A stretch of 64,000 bases of DNA, taken from the NCBI GenBank assembly GCA_043228905.1, contig JBHGNT010000006.1, forward strand, positions 13,764,001-13,828,000, in the 5' to 3' direction. The notes under the pieces were generated by a model that was not told where the DNA came from, did no database searches, and worked only from the letters and a program-made list of their open reading frames with translations. Of the stretch, positions 51,616 to 62,269 are shown piece by piece. The translations under genes were made by a program, and so were the position numbers. The stretch's first letter is position 1; each line of letters opens with the position of its first letter. This stretch comes from Azolla caroliniana (Eukaryota; Polypodiophyta).

Positions 51616-53529
51616 CTACTTTCTACACAATACCACCTTCGAAATCATCCGGGAGCCACGACCGATCATTACGACCCAGTCCCAACGAGGGAAGGCCGTA
51701 TTGACGGCGGAAAGCGAGGTTTTGGCATATCCGGATATCTTGGATACGGCCCACGAGTTCAACCCCCTCTTGCAGTTCGGTACTTCTTTTGAGCTGATGG
51801 AGTTCCTGGCAAAGCAACAAGTAAAAGCCGCACAACGAATGGCGAAAGAGCATGCGGAACGCCAGATGATCGAGCACGCCCTAACACAAACAACGAAGAG
51901 CGATAATGAGGACCGGCTAGCCAAGGTCAGCAGACAGAGGAACGTCGGGGTACGCCGAGTGGGGATGGAGATACCCTAATTAAACACGGCCCTAGTCGAA
52001 GTCCATCGGGGATTGGCAAAGGTCAGCACGGGCGCCAAGGAGATGGCCATAAAAAATAAGAATGTCTGGAAGAAGGTTAAACTGACCCAAGCCGAACTGC
52101 AAAAAGCCAACGCACACGTCGCGGAGTTGGAACTCACGCGACTACGACGCAACACGAAACCCCGCCCCTGAACCACGCCATCAACGCTCTAAAAGAAGAA
52201 ATAGAGGCTCAGACCGCCATCGCCTCCAAAGCGAAAAGGGTTGTGCAACTAGCGGAATCTGAAATTGATCGCCTTCGAGCAGAACTACGCTAATCCTCAG
52301 ACAAAGAAAAGGAGATACGGGCTAACAGCCAGAAGACAGTAAAAACCCTTGAAGAGAAACTCGCTACGGAGGTAGCTCAACACATCCGGACAAAAGACGA
52401 CAACGCCCAATTACGGGAGGACGCGAAGAAATTGGAGGCGGCAATAGCCGGACTTCGTGCCTTATTAGAAAAAAAGAAGGTATGGTTCGACGAGCAGTTG
52501 GTGGTCGAACAAGATTGAAGGCATCAGCTCGAAATCCGCCTAAACAATGAAATGGGGAAATTAGAAGAACAACATGCAAAGGAATCCCAGTTGTGGGTGG
52601 GCCTGAAGGCCACGTACGAGGAAGCGGCAGCGGTGAAACAGCAGGAAATCGCAAATCTCCAGAAGTCGATGGAAGACGCACGCAACCGTTGCTAGGCCAT
52701 CACAGATAACGTGTGTATCCTGCTCCAAACAAATAGGGAGAGGTTCAAAGGGCAATTGAAAAAGGCGTTGGACAAAGGATGGATGGCGTGGGCAACCCAA
52801 GCAGCGGAATTGCACATGTATCGTACGGACTGGGAAAACCGGTGAAAAGACGGTCGAGGTTTCTATAAACTAAATGAGGAGAGCATTGCGGCCGTACGGG
52901 AGGACCTAGCACAAGACTATCGTGCGCTAGCGGACCAACACTCCGAAGAACTCGCGCAGCTCTTAGATGATTTTGGTGAAAGCAAGGAGGAGCTATTTCA
53001 CCAGATCACATGAGCCGGAAACACACAGGAATCCGGCGTGACGCCAATTCCGGGCATGGCCGAAGAAGAGGAACCTCAGGCCCGTTCACCAGAAATGACA
53101 ACGATGGAGAATAGCGGGGACCAACGAGCGGAGTTCCCCACAAGACCAGACAACGAAATCACTGCACAACAAGAGGTTCATCCGCACGAGCCCACACTAT
53201 CATCAGACCACACGAAGAACGGTGCGGGCCAGGCGGAATCTCTACCCCACTCCCCGGAACATACAAAAATGGCCAACACTACGGAGGACGCAAGAATAGA
53301 GGTCGAGCCGCAACCGACTACAAGCACGACAACAGCGGAGCCCAACCCACTAGCTCAAGAAGAGTCCACCGTACCTGGACCGTCCACACACGGCGACGGC
53401 GACTCCGGGAGAAACCAGCCTGACCAAACAAGGGAGCCACACCACGATGCACCTACGGGCCCTACGTCACCTACGGACGCGGACACCGCAGCAGAGCCAA
53501 ACAACCGGGCCATTTTGGAAGAGGATTAA
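51616..53529 (+). pseudogene. family-Q additional ORF, longer copy
   Basis: It starts in-frame at the copia junction (TFEIIREPRPIITTQSQ). A segment YPDILDTAHEFNPLLQFG follows, then long coiled coils (QVKAAQRMAKEHAERQMIEH). After several stops (51,979, 52,171, 52,293, 52,518) the block TQAAELHMYRTDWENR.KDGRGFY and NEESIAAVRE appears. The open acidic tail 53,038-53,529 ends EPNNRAILEED. It is longer at its N-terminal side than the copy at 42,428. Confidence 0.78.
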
Positions 53530-53576
53530 AGGGATGGGTCCGACATGCCAAGGCACTGTCCCACAGGCGTGCCAGG

Positions 53577-54015
53577 TGTTGTCCGCCGGAATAGTAACCG
53601 ACGGACAAAGCATAGGAATAGGAAATAATATAGGAGCATAATGCATGTAACAGTTCACGCAGGAAGCGTGAACGGTTAAATAGACCCTGCGTATATAAAG
53701 GGCAAAAAAACCTCTGATAGGGGTGCGTTTAATTTTGGGATTGTAAAGAAACGCCTGATAATAGAATTCTATCTTCTCTGATTTCCTATGTATAGCTACG
53801 GCTAATTCACTGTGTGTGTCTTGAATACCTAAGCGTGTAAGTACGTAAGTGTAACCCGTGATAGAGATTCGGTTGTAGCCGTCTCCCTTATGCACTGATA
53901 GGTTACAAGGATTCTTCCCCTACACATTATGCTTAAACCCCTGTTCATTGTTCCACACCCACTTTGAGGTCTAGGTCGAAGGACTGACTGCGGACCGTGT
54001 TCCTAATCGGCAACA
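53577..54015 (+). repeat. 3' LTR of family Q
   Basis: 439 bp, TGTTGTCCGCCGG...CTAATCGGCAACA, same length as 43,529-43,967. TATATAAAGG is at 53,692. Confidence 0.93.
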
Positions 54016-54145
54016 TGCACCAAAAAAGTGCACTATAAATTATATACCTAATTTCTCGGTCCATTATGCATGATCCTTTGCCACATTACATAGGCCATGT
54101 CTGGTTGAGTATTCTGGCTTAGATTACTACCACTATTTCTAAACC
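54016..54145 (+). promoter_or_regulatory. conserved leader of the minisatellite module, copy 1
   Basis: TGCACC...TATAAATTATATACC, then CCTTTGCCACAT and CTAAACCCTATT. The same string with about 80-85% identity by eye is at 59,975-60,100. Its conservation upstream of both arrays and a TATA-like element suggest a promoter or leader. A candidate ATG at 60,085 starts the repeat frame in copy 2. Confidence 0.45.
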
Positions 54146-55437
54146 CTATTCAGTTCATTCCTCCATTGCCGCCATTCTACACAAAGTTACCGCCACTATG
54201 TGGTCCAAGTATCATCTGCCACTGTTCGATGAAACAGAGTTCACTCCTCCATTGCTGCCATTCTACACTCAGTTTCCACCACTGGTCAGTCCAAGCATCA
54301 TCTGCTAAGTTCAGTCCTCCATTGCCGCCACTCTACACTCAATTGCCGCTACTATGAAGGTCGTATATTGCTGCCACTTTTCCATCCGACGGAGTTAACT
54401 CATTCTCCACTACTGCCATTCTACTCTCAGTTGCCGTCACTGTGTGTTCCAAGCATCATCTGCCACTGTTCGATCTAACGGAGTCACTCGTACATTGCCA
54501 TCATTCTACACTCACTTGTTGCTATTGTTTGGTCCTGTATTGCTGCCACTTTTCAATTTGACGGAGTTCACTCATCCAATCCCATCATTCTACACTCATT
54601 TTCCGCTACTGTTCTGTCGTGAATTATTGCCACTTTTCGATCCGCGGGAGTTCACTCCTTCTCCACTATCATCATTCTACTCTTGGTTGCCGTCAATGTG
54701 CGTTCCAAGCATCATCTGATATTGTTCGAATCCAACAGAATTGACTCCTCCATTCCCATCATTCTACATTGAGTTGCCACCATTGTTAGGTCTTAGATTG
54801 CGAAAACTATTTGATCAAACAGAGTTCACTCCTCCACTACCGCCCTTCTACACTCAGTTGCCACCATTATTTGGTTGTGTATTGCTATCACTTTTCGATC
54901 CGAGGGAATTCACTCCTTCTCCACTGCGGTCATTCTAGTCTCAGTTGTTGTCACTATGCGTTCCAAGCATCATCTGCCACTGTTCGATCTGACAAAGTTC
55001 ACTCCTCCATTGTCATCATTCTACACTCAATTTCCACTACTATTCGGTCTTGGATTGCTGCCACTTTTCGATTTCACGGAGTTCACTCATCCATTGCCAT
55101 CATTCTACACTCAGTTGCTGCAACTGTTCGGTCGTGTATTGTTGCCACTTTTCAATCCGAAGGAGTTCACTCCTTCTCCATTGTTTCCATTCTACTCTCC
55201 GTTGTCGTCACTATGTGTTCCAAGCATCATCTGACACAGTTCAATCCGATAGAATTCACTCCTCCATTGTCATCATTCTACACTTAGTTGCCGCTATTGT
55301 TTAGTCTTGGATTGCCAAAACTGTTCAATCAAATGGAGTTCAGTCCTGCAGTGCCACCCTTCTGCACTCAGTTGCTGCCACTATTTGGCCCTGGATTACC
55401 AACACTGTTCAGTCCTGGATTGCAATAACTATTTAGT
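54146..55437 (+). repeat. Pro/Leu-rich coding-like minisatellite array 1 (84-bp units, 257-bp higher-order unit)
   Basis: Units read EFTPPLPPFYTQLPPLFG, then LLPLFDP, in one frame. Most units are 84 bp (28 codons); every third carries GTTCCAAGCATCATCTGCC and is about 89 bp. The landmark GTTCCAAGC falls at 54,446, 54,702, 54,960 and 55,217, so the higher-order period is 256-258 bp. The sense frame is kept over long stretches (54,444-54,719; 54,875-55,234), but 89-bp units shift it. It looks like a decayed repeat protein gene or a coding-derived satellite. Confidence 0.88.
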
Positions 55438-55572
55438 CTATTGATTATCTTGTGTATTGGTGTGTATAATCTTGTGTATTGCGGAATAATTTTGTGTATT
55501 GTTGTTGCCCATAGCCATCTTAAATATGTGTCTTTTTTTCGGGAAAATTAGGGTTTAAATATGTCAAGCTAA

Positions 55573-55865
55573 ATGGAAGGGGAAGGAGCGTGTTTAGAAT
55601 TACCCCTCAAGGATCATTAGAATAAGGATGACGCTATCAGGACACAACAAGAGATACGAAAGTACTGGGCAGAAAAAAAGAAGAAAACATCGTCAATTGT
55701 TGAAGGACACGAAAGGCACACTCACTAAAGGTAAAGATAGTATTGGTTGTGATATAGGTCTAAATATCACTAAGAATGGAAGTAATGAGACTACTATCAT
55801 AGAAAGAAAGCTTGTAGACAATTCAATACAAGGAGCATCCCATTCATCTTCTTGATGTACCTAAG
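55573..55865 (+). pseudogene. transposase-like gene copy A, exon 1 (internally deleted)
   Basis: ATG 55,573 (MEGEGACLELPLKDH) aligns with ATG 61,521 of copy B. The text KRRKHRQLLKDTKGTLTKG and NGSNETTIIERKLVD follows after a frameshift. Relative to copy B about 460 bp, including the helix-turn-helix region, is missing after VD. The exon ends in HPIHLLDVP-like sequence at CTAAG|GTATTT (55,865/55,866), a good 5' splice site. Confidence 0.65.
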
Positions 55866-57264
55866 GTATTTACATTTATCTCAACATTTTTTTTGACTTT
55901 TGAGCTTAGTTAGTTAGCTTATTAGCTACCTCCGAATATGACCAAACCATAATAGCTAATTAGCTACCTCAGAATATGACCATAACTAACTAGCTACCAG
56001 TAATAGCTAATTAGCTACCAGAATAGCTAATTAGCTACCTCAGAATATGATCATAGCTAATTAGCTACCAGAATAGCTAATTAGCTACCTCAAAAAATGA
56101 CCATAGCTAACTAGCTACTAGTAATAGCTTAATAGCGATGGCCAATAGCTAATTTAGCTATTACTAGCTAATTCACTACCAGAATAGTTAATTAGCTAAC
56201 TAAGAATCTCGAACATAGCTATTTAGGTACCAGAATAGCTAATTACCTACCAATCATAGCTATTTAGCTACCACAATAGCTAATTAACTGCTATGACAAT
56301 AGCTAATTGGCTACCAAACTAGCGAATTAGTTGGTTATGAGTATAACTAATTAGTTGCTTATGACTATAGTTAATTAGCTACCAGAATAGCCAATTAGCT
56401 ACCTAAGAATATGAGCATAACTATTTAGCTGCCATAATAGCTAATTAACTTTGTATGACTATAGCTAATTAGCTACCAGAATAGCTAATTAACTTTGTCT
56501 GACTATAGCTAATTAGCTACTAGAATAGCTAACTAGTTATTTCTAATAGCTAATTTAGTTATTACCAACTAATTAGCTACTAGGATAGCTAATTAGCTAC
56601 TAGAATAACTAATTAGTTGTCTCTGACTATAGCTATTTAGCTACCAGAATAACTAATTACCTAGCTAAGAATATGAGCATAGCTATTTAGCTACAAGAAT
56701 AGCTAATTAGTTGTGTATGCCTATAGCTAATTAGCTACCAAAATAGCTAACTAGTTAATTAGTTGCATATGACTATAGCTAATTAGCTGCTAGGATAGCC
56801 AACTAGCTATTCACAATAGCTAATTTAGCTATTACAAGCTAATTAGTTGCTAGGATAGCTAATTAGCTACCAATCATAGCTATTTAGCTACCAGAATAGC
56901 TAATTAGCTACTAGAATAGCTAACTAAATATTCCCAATAGTTAATTAGTTATTACCAGTTATTTAGTTGCCAAGTTAGTTAATTAGCAACCAGAATAGCT
57001 AATTTAGTTATGACTAGCTAATTAGCTACAAGGATAGCTAATTAACTACTATAATAGCTAATTAGCTGCTTATGACTATAATCTACCACTTAGCTAACTA
57101 GCTATTCCCAATAGCTAATTTAGTTATTACCAGCTAATTAGCTACGAGAATAGCTAATTAGCTGCCAATCATAGCTATTTAGCTACTAGAATAACTTATT
57201 GGCTACTATAACAGGTTTGGAGCATAGCTAATCAGCTAATCAATATGTCCATTTTATTACACAG
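55866..57264 (+). repeat. apparent intron filled with palindromic TAGCTAATTAGCTA repeats
   Basis: GTATTTACATTT at the left and TTTTATTACACAG at the right (57,264) fit a GT-AG intron. The flanking coding pieces join as ...LLDVP and (V)DLFIRFR. Between 55,905 and 57,230 nearly all sequence is degenerate tandem AGCTAATTAGCTACCAGAAT-like units of about 16-36 bp. The core TAGCTAATTAGCTA is a perfect 14-bp palindrome. Related arrays are at 59,690, 62,320-62,620 and 63,915-64,000. Confidence 0.75.
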
Positions 57265-58750
57265 GTTGATTTATTTATTAGGTTCAGGTGAATACGTCCA
57301 AATATCAAAGTTCAACTACGAACATTCGAGTCTCTTAAGCCACACATTGTGAGATCCAAATACACATGGTGTTGCATTTACCATGTACAAATGGGTTGTC
57401 TCAAGGACTCTATTAATCTACTATGTCACCATAGTGCCTCCCTAACTAAGCCAGTTTGCACTTGTGAGTGCCCAATTTGTTGATTGAGCCCTCAAGAGCA
57501 CTGTAAATCATCTGAGCATGTTATCTCTTCCATCATTTGTCTATTAGATTCAATATTGTGTCTGAGAGAAACTGATGCTATCTTCCACAATCATAAATGT
57601 GTCATGGGTTTATGTCAAGATTGTGGCCCTAGTAGATTTAGGTGGTGTCCAAATGAATTGAGTAGTTAAATATTAATCTCTGTCAAGTTATTTGAGTAAG
57701 TTGGCGCCAATTTCGAAGGAAAGGTGTGTAAAAGAAAGGATCTAGTTAGGAAGTTGCTTAAACCAAGGGATTTGGCATCTCTATTTGTAGTATCTCTAGG
57801 AAAGTTCATTAAACACAACTTCATTCATTCATGGCAAGCCCATTAGTTTAAGACTTGCATATATCTGATTTTCCAAATGATGTAGTAGTCTCAGTAGTAG
57901 ATTTCGCAAAGAATTGTAGTTTCAAGCAGTAAAATGAAATTCAATCTACGCATTGGTGTTCAATGCAGGTAACCATTTTTGTGCACATAATATATTTTCG
58001 AGTTTCAGGTGATGTTAAAAAAGTAATTCATTGGTTGGAGCTACATCACAATTCAAGGCTAGACGTCCATTTTATTTTGTGGGGAGGTATCCTCCTATAA
58101 CACGTTTCGACATGACATGCAATGTTTTTGGGTCTGTCCATGGTACAGGGGAACATGATGATGGTGCAGGTGCTATTATAAAGCGGGCACTTACCCATGA
58201 ACAACTAAAGGAAGATGGTGTGCAGATGAATTGTGCAACACATGTAGTTGAACTTTTAAGAGCTAATATGTCAACGAGTGCAATTGGTGTTTATTCCTCG
58301 TAGGTCCGAGATATCAAACATGAATTTTGGGAAGCGAACATAGATGAAGTAAATAGAGAGAAGACCTGGGAGTGGCAAGGAATTCCCGAGTTGCGATCTC
58401 TCCATGTTGTTCGCGGTTATTCTAGGTTGGATGGTCATTGTATTGCGGTTAGAGAATTAACTTGTTTTTGCTTGCATTGTGTGCAGGGAAATTGGAGATA
58501 TTGTTTAAACAAAGCATATATTCAGAGGTGGGAGTATCATACATTGAACGATAAGGAAGCAGTTTATGGAGAAACAAAAATGAATGTTGACTTCACATAT
58601 CAAGGACGTGGGGATACTCCAACTGATGTCTTAAAGGTTGGGGATAATTTCGTTGTAAATGAAGAAGAAGGAAATTAAGAGGGTGTTAATTTCTATATAT
58701 TGAAGTGCACGGTTAGTAAACAGTGTGCAACACAGAATATATTAGATACT
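57265..58750 (+). pseudogene. transposase-like gene copy A, Cys-rich exon and DDE-like core (first copy)
   Basis: 57,265 on reads RTFESLKPHIVRSKYTW, CCIYHVQMGCLKDSIN, then VCTCECPIC and CVMGLCQDCGPSRFRWCPNE, a zinc-binding Cys cluster. The core is LVGATSQFKARRPFYFVGRY, then NVFGSVHGTGEHD and KRALTHEQLKEDGVQM. The D of the first core motif (FDGAASQFK in the second copy) is V here, and about 130 bp before it is deleted. The C-terminal part is ELTCFCLHCVQGNWRYCLN. I know this architecture from uncharacterised proteins of many plants and animals; the superfamily name is unresolved. Confidence 0.65.
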
Positions 58751-58789
58751 TAGGAAAATGTTGTATCTACTGGGATATTCTATATCTAA

Positions 58790-59650
58790 GGTATTTTTTA
58801 TGCAAAACTAGAAGATTACAAATATGTGTATACGAGTAATTCATTTATTTATTTCTGATGATAAGAAGCATGATAGCTTGTTCGTCCAACATTGTTTTAA
58901 CTTACATTGGCAATGGTTATTAGCTAAACGTTTGGAGCTTACTCAACATTGGGTCTGGTTTGATGGAGCTGCGTCACAATTTAAGGCTAGACGTCGATTT
59001 TATTGTGTAGGGAGGTATCCTGCTATAACAGGTTTGGACATGAGATGGAATTTCTTTGGGTCTAGCCATGGTAAAGGTGAACATGATGGTGCAAGTGTTG
59101 TTATAAAGCAGGTCCTTACCCATGAACAACTAAAGGCAGATGGTGTGCAAATGAATTGTGCAACACATGTAGTTGAACTTTTAAGAGCTAATATGTCAAC
59201 GAGTGCAACTAGTGTTTATTCCTCGCAGGTCCGAGATATCAAACGTGAATTTTGGGAAGCGAAGATAGATGAGGTAAATAGAGAGAAACCTGAGAGTGCC
59301 AAGGAGTTCCCGAATTGCGATCTCTCTATGTTGTTTGCGGTGATTATAGGTTGGATGGTCATTGTATTGCGGTTAGAGAATTAACTTGTTTTTGCTTCCA
59401 TTGTATGCAAGGAAATTGGAGGTATTGTTTAAACAAAGCATATATATCCAGAATTGGGAGTATCATACATTGGATGATAAGGAAGCAGTTGATGGAGAAA
59501 CAGAAAAGAATGTTGACTTTACATATCAAGGATGTGGAGATACTGTGAGTGATGTCTTAAATGTTGGAGATAATTTCGTTGTAAATGAAGAAGAAGGCAA
59601 TTCAGAGGGTGTTGATTTCTATATATTGAGCTGCATAGTTAGTAAATAGT
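58790..59650 (+). pseudogene. transposase-like DDE core, second tandem copy
   Basis: VIHLFISDDKKHDSLFVQHC, then WVWFDGAASQFKARRRFYCV, NFFGSSHGKGEHDGASVVIK, LTHEQLKADGVQMNCATHV. After one frameshift near 59,330 the C-terminal Cys motif follows (ELTCFCFHCMQGNWRYCLN) and VDFTYQGCGDT. The acidic D of FDGAAS and E/D of GEHDG are candidate catalytic residues. It duplicates 58,030-58,735 with about 88-90% similarity by eye and retains the part missing there. The first exons are absent, so this is a tandem 3' duplication. Confidence 0.65.
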
Positions 59651-59689
59651 GTGGGTGAAAGCATGCGAGTGGAAACAATTAGCTATGTC

Positions 59690-59932
59690 AAGGACATAGC
59701 TAATTAGCTATGCAAAAAGCTACCATTGATAAATAGTCATGTTTGGCAAAACCTACCATTGATAAATTAGCTATGCAAAAAGCTACCATTGATAAATAGT
59801 CATGTTTGGCAAAACCTACCATTGATAAATTAGCTATGCAAAAAGCTACCATTGATAAATAGTCATGTTTGGCAAAACCTACCATTGATAAATTAGCTAT
59901 GCAAAAAGCTACCATTGAAAATAGTAGAGAGT
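59690..59932. repeat. 63-bp tandem repeat, about 3.5 copies
   Basis: The unit contains AAATAGTCATGTTTGGCAAA, CCTACCATTGATAAATTAGC and TATGCAAAAAGCTACC, and repeats at exact 63-bp spacing with almost no divergence. It abuts TAGCTAATTAGCTA-type sequence at the left. The near identity implies recent amplification. Confidence 0.9.
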
Positions 59933-59974
59933 TTTAATTATATAAATGTGCAACATAAACGTGCAACATAAATT

Positions 59975-61376
59975 CATATGTGCACCATAGATTATATACC
60001 GAATTCCTAGGTTCATTAGGCATTATCCTTTGCCACATCACGTGGGCCATCTCTAGTTGAGTATTCTGGCTTATATTACTACCAATGTTGCTAAACCCTA
60101 TTGAGTCCACTCCTCCATTACCACCATTGTACACTTAGTTATCGGCACTATGTGGTCCAAGTATCATCTGCCATTGTTCAATCTCATGGAGTTCACTCCT
60201 CCATTGCCGCCATTCTACACTCAGTTGCCGCCACTGTTCAATCCAAGCATCATCTGCAAATTTCACTCCTCCATTGCTGCCAGTCTATAGTCAATTCCCG
60301 CTACTGTGAAGGTCGTATATTGCTGCCACTTTTCGATCCGATGGAGTTAACTCCTCCACTGCCGTCATTCTACTCTTAGTTGTCATCACTATGCGTTCCA
60401 AGCATCATCTGCCACTGTTTGATTTGACGAAGTTCACTCCTCCATTGCCATCATTCTACACTCACTTGTCGCTACTATTCAGTCTTGTATTGATGCCACT
60501 TTTCCATTTGACGGAGTTCACTCATCCAATACCATCATTCTACACTCAGTTTCCGCTACTGTTCTGTCGTGTATTGTTGCCACTTTTCGATCTGCATGAG
60601 TTCACTCCTTCTCCACTATCGCCATTCTACTCTTGGTTGTTGTCACTATGTGTTCCAAGCATCATCTGCCATGTTCAATCTGATGGAGTTCACTCCTCCA
60701 TTGCCATCATTCTACACTAAGCTGCCGCTACTATTCGGTCCTGGATTGCTGCCACTTTTCGATTTGATGGAGTTGACTCATCCATTGCCATGATTCTACA
60801 CTTAGTTGTCGCTACTGTTTGGTCGTGTATTGCTGCCACTTTTTGATCCGAGGGAGTTCACTCCTTCTCCACTACTGCCATTGTACTCTCAGTTGCCGTC
60901 ACTGTGCATTCCAAGCATCATCCGTCACTATTTGATCTGACGAAGTTCACTCCTCCATTGCCATCATTCTACACTCAGTTGCCGCTACTGTTCGATCTTG
61001 GATGGCTGCCACTTTTTGATTTGATGGAGTTCACTCATCCATTTCCATCATTCTACACTCAGTTGCCGATATTGTTTGGTCGTGTATTGCTGCCACTTTT
61101 CGATCGGAAGGAGTTCACTCCTTGTCCACAGTTGCCATTCTACTATCAGTTGTCATCATTGTGCGTTCCAAGCATCATCTACCACTTTTCAATCCGATGG
61201 AATTCACTCCTCCATTGCCATCATTCTACACTTAGTTGCCGCCATTGTGCGGTCCTAGATTGTCAAAACTATTCGATCAAACGGAGTTCACTCCTCCACT
61301 GTCGCCATTCTACACTCAGTTGCCGCCATTATTCAGCCCTGGATTACCGCCACTCTTCGGTCTTGGATTTGAATAA
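59975..61376 (+). repeat. Pro/Leu-rich coding-like minisatellite array 2 with leader
   Basis: The leader (59,975-60,100) is followed by ATG 60,085 (MLLNPIESTPPLPPLYT, stop). The array repeats the units of array 1: 84-bp units such as EFTHPFPSFYTQLPILFG, and about 89-bp units with TTCCAAGCATCATC at 60,395, 60,652, 60,908 and 61,165 (spacing 257, 256, 257). Open stretches 60,391-60,720 and 60,904-61,392 keep the FTPPLPSFYTQLP frame. Confidence 0.88.
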
Positions 61377-61520
61377 CTATTCTGTCTATTGATTATCTTG
61401 TGTATTGTTGTGTATAATCTTGTGTATTGCGGAATATTTTTGTGTATTGTTGTTGCCAATAGCCATCTTTAATACGTGTCTTTTTTTCGAGAAAATTACG
61501 GTTTAAACCCGTCAAGCCAA

Positions 61521-62269
61521 ATGGAAGGGGAAGGAGGGTGTTTAGAATTACCCCTCAATGATCATCAGGATAGAGATGACGCAATCAGGACAGAACAAGC
61601 GATACGAAAGTATTGCGCGAATAAAAAAAGAAAACATCATCAATTGTTGAAGGATACGAAAGGTAAAGGTAAAGATAGTATTGGTTGGATATAGGTCTAA
61701 ATATCAATGAGAATGGAAGTAATGAGACTACTATCATAGAGAGAAAGGTTGTAGACTATTTCAATGTTCAAACCAAGCACATTAGCAATGAAGACAAGAA
61801 GGTAGTACTTTATGGAATATTAAATGATCCATCAATAAAGGAGTTAGTTGATGGTGATGGTCTTAATGCAAACATAACATCTGTACTAGTAAATAATATC
61901 CGTAATAGATTCGTATCCATGAGCAAGTCAGAAGATGATATTGTCTTAAAAAGGTCTAGTCTAATGATGTTACTTAATAGTGATGTTGACGATATTAACA
62001 TTAGTGGTCTATCTAAGGTAATTGGTGTTAGTAGAAAAAGTGTGTACAATACATTGAACCGGATAGTTTCCTCGGGTGAAGGAACTAGTTTCCTAAAGCT
62101 AACAACAAGATGTAAGCCAATGACACCCATAACATAAGAAATGAAGGATATAATCACAATATTTTGGACTAATGAGAGTAGGGTTTCACCCAATACGAAG
62201 GATTTATGCAGGAAACGTGTTGGAAGGAGTCAATACGAGCATCCCATTCATCTTCTTGATGTACCTCAA
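61521..62269 (+). pseudogene. transposase-like gene copy B, exon 1 with HTH
   Basis: ATG 61,521 (MEGEGGCLELPLNDH), then a basic KKRKHHQLLKDTKGKGK. A 1-nt deletion near 61,688 relative to copy A shifts the frame to DIGLNINENGSNETTIIERK. A helix-turn-helix-like segment follows (ISGLSKVIGVSRKSVYNTLN). After a TAA at 62,135 come FWTNESRVSPNTKDLCRKRV and HPIHLLDVPQ at the splice site. The later exons are missing; the sequence enters the palindrome array and then copia. It supplies the middle part missing from copy A. Confidence 0.68.

Noticed and set aside
54166-55304. Separate small genes encoding Pro/Leu/Phe or HSTLSC peptides
   Set aside because: They are overlapping frames of one tandem repeat that changes frame every third unit; no complete frame exists in this copy.
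57484-57669. A short independent cysteine-rich secreted peptide
   Set aside because: The frame continues upstream through a single stop into CCIYHVQMG, and the Cys spacing fits the zinc region of the transposase-like gene; no signal peptide.
59690-59932. CRISPR-like array
   Set aside because: The 63-bp units are contiguous without unique spacers, and the context is a plant nuclear repeat region.
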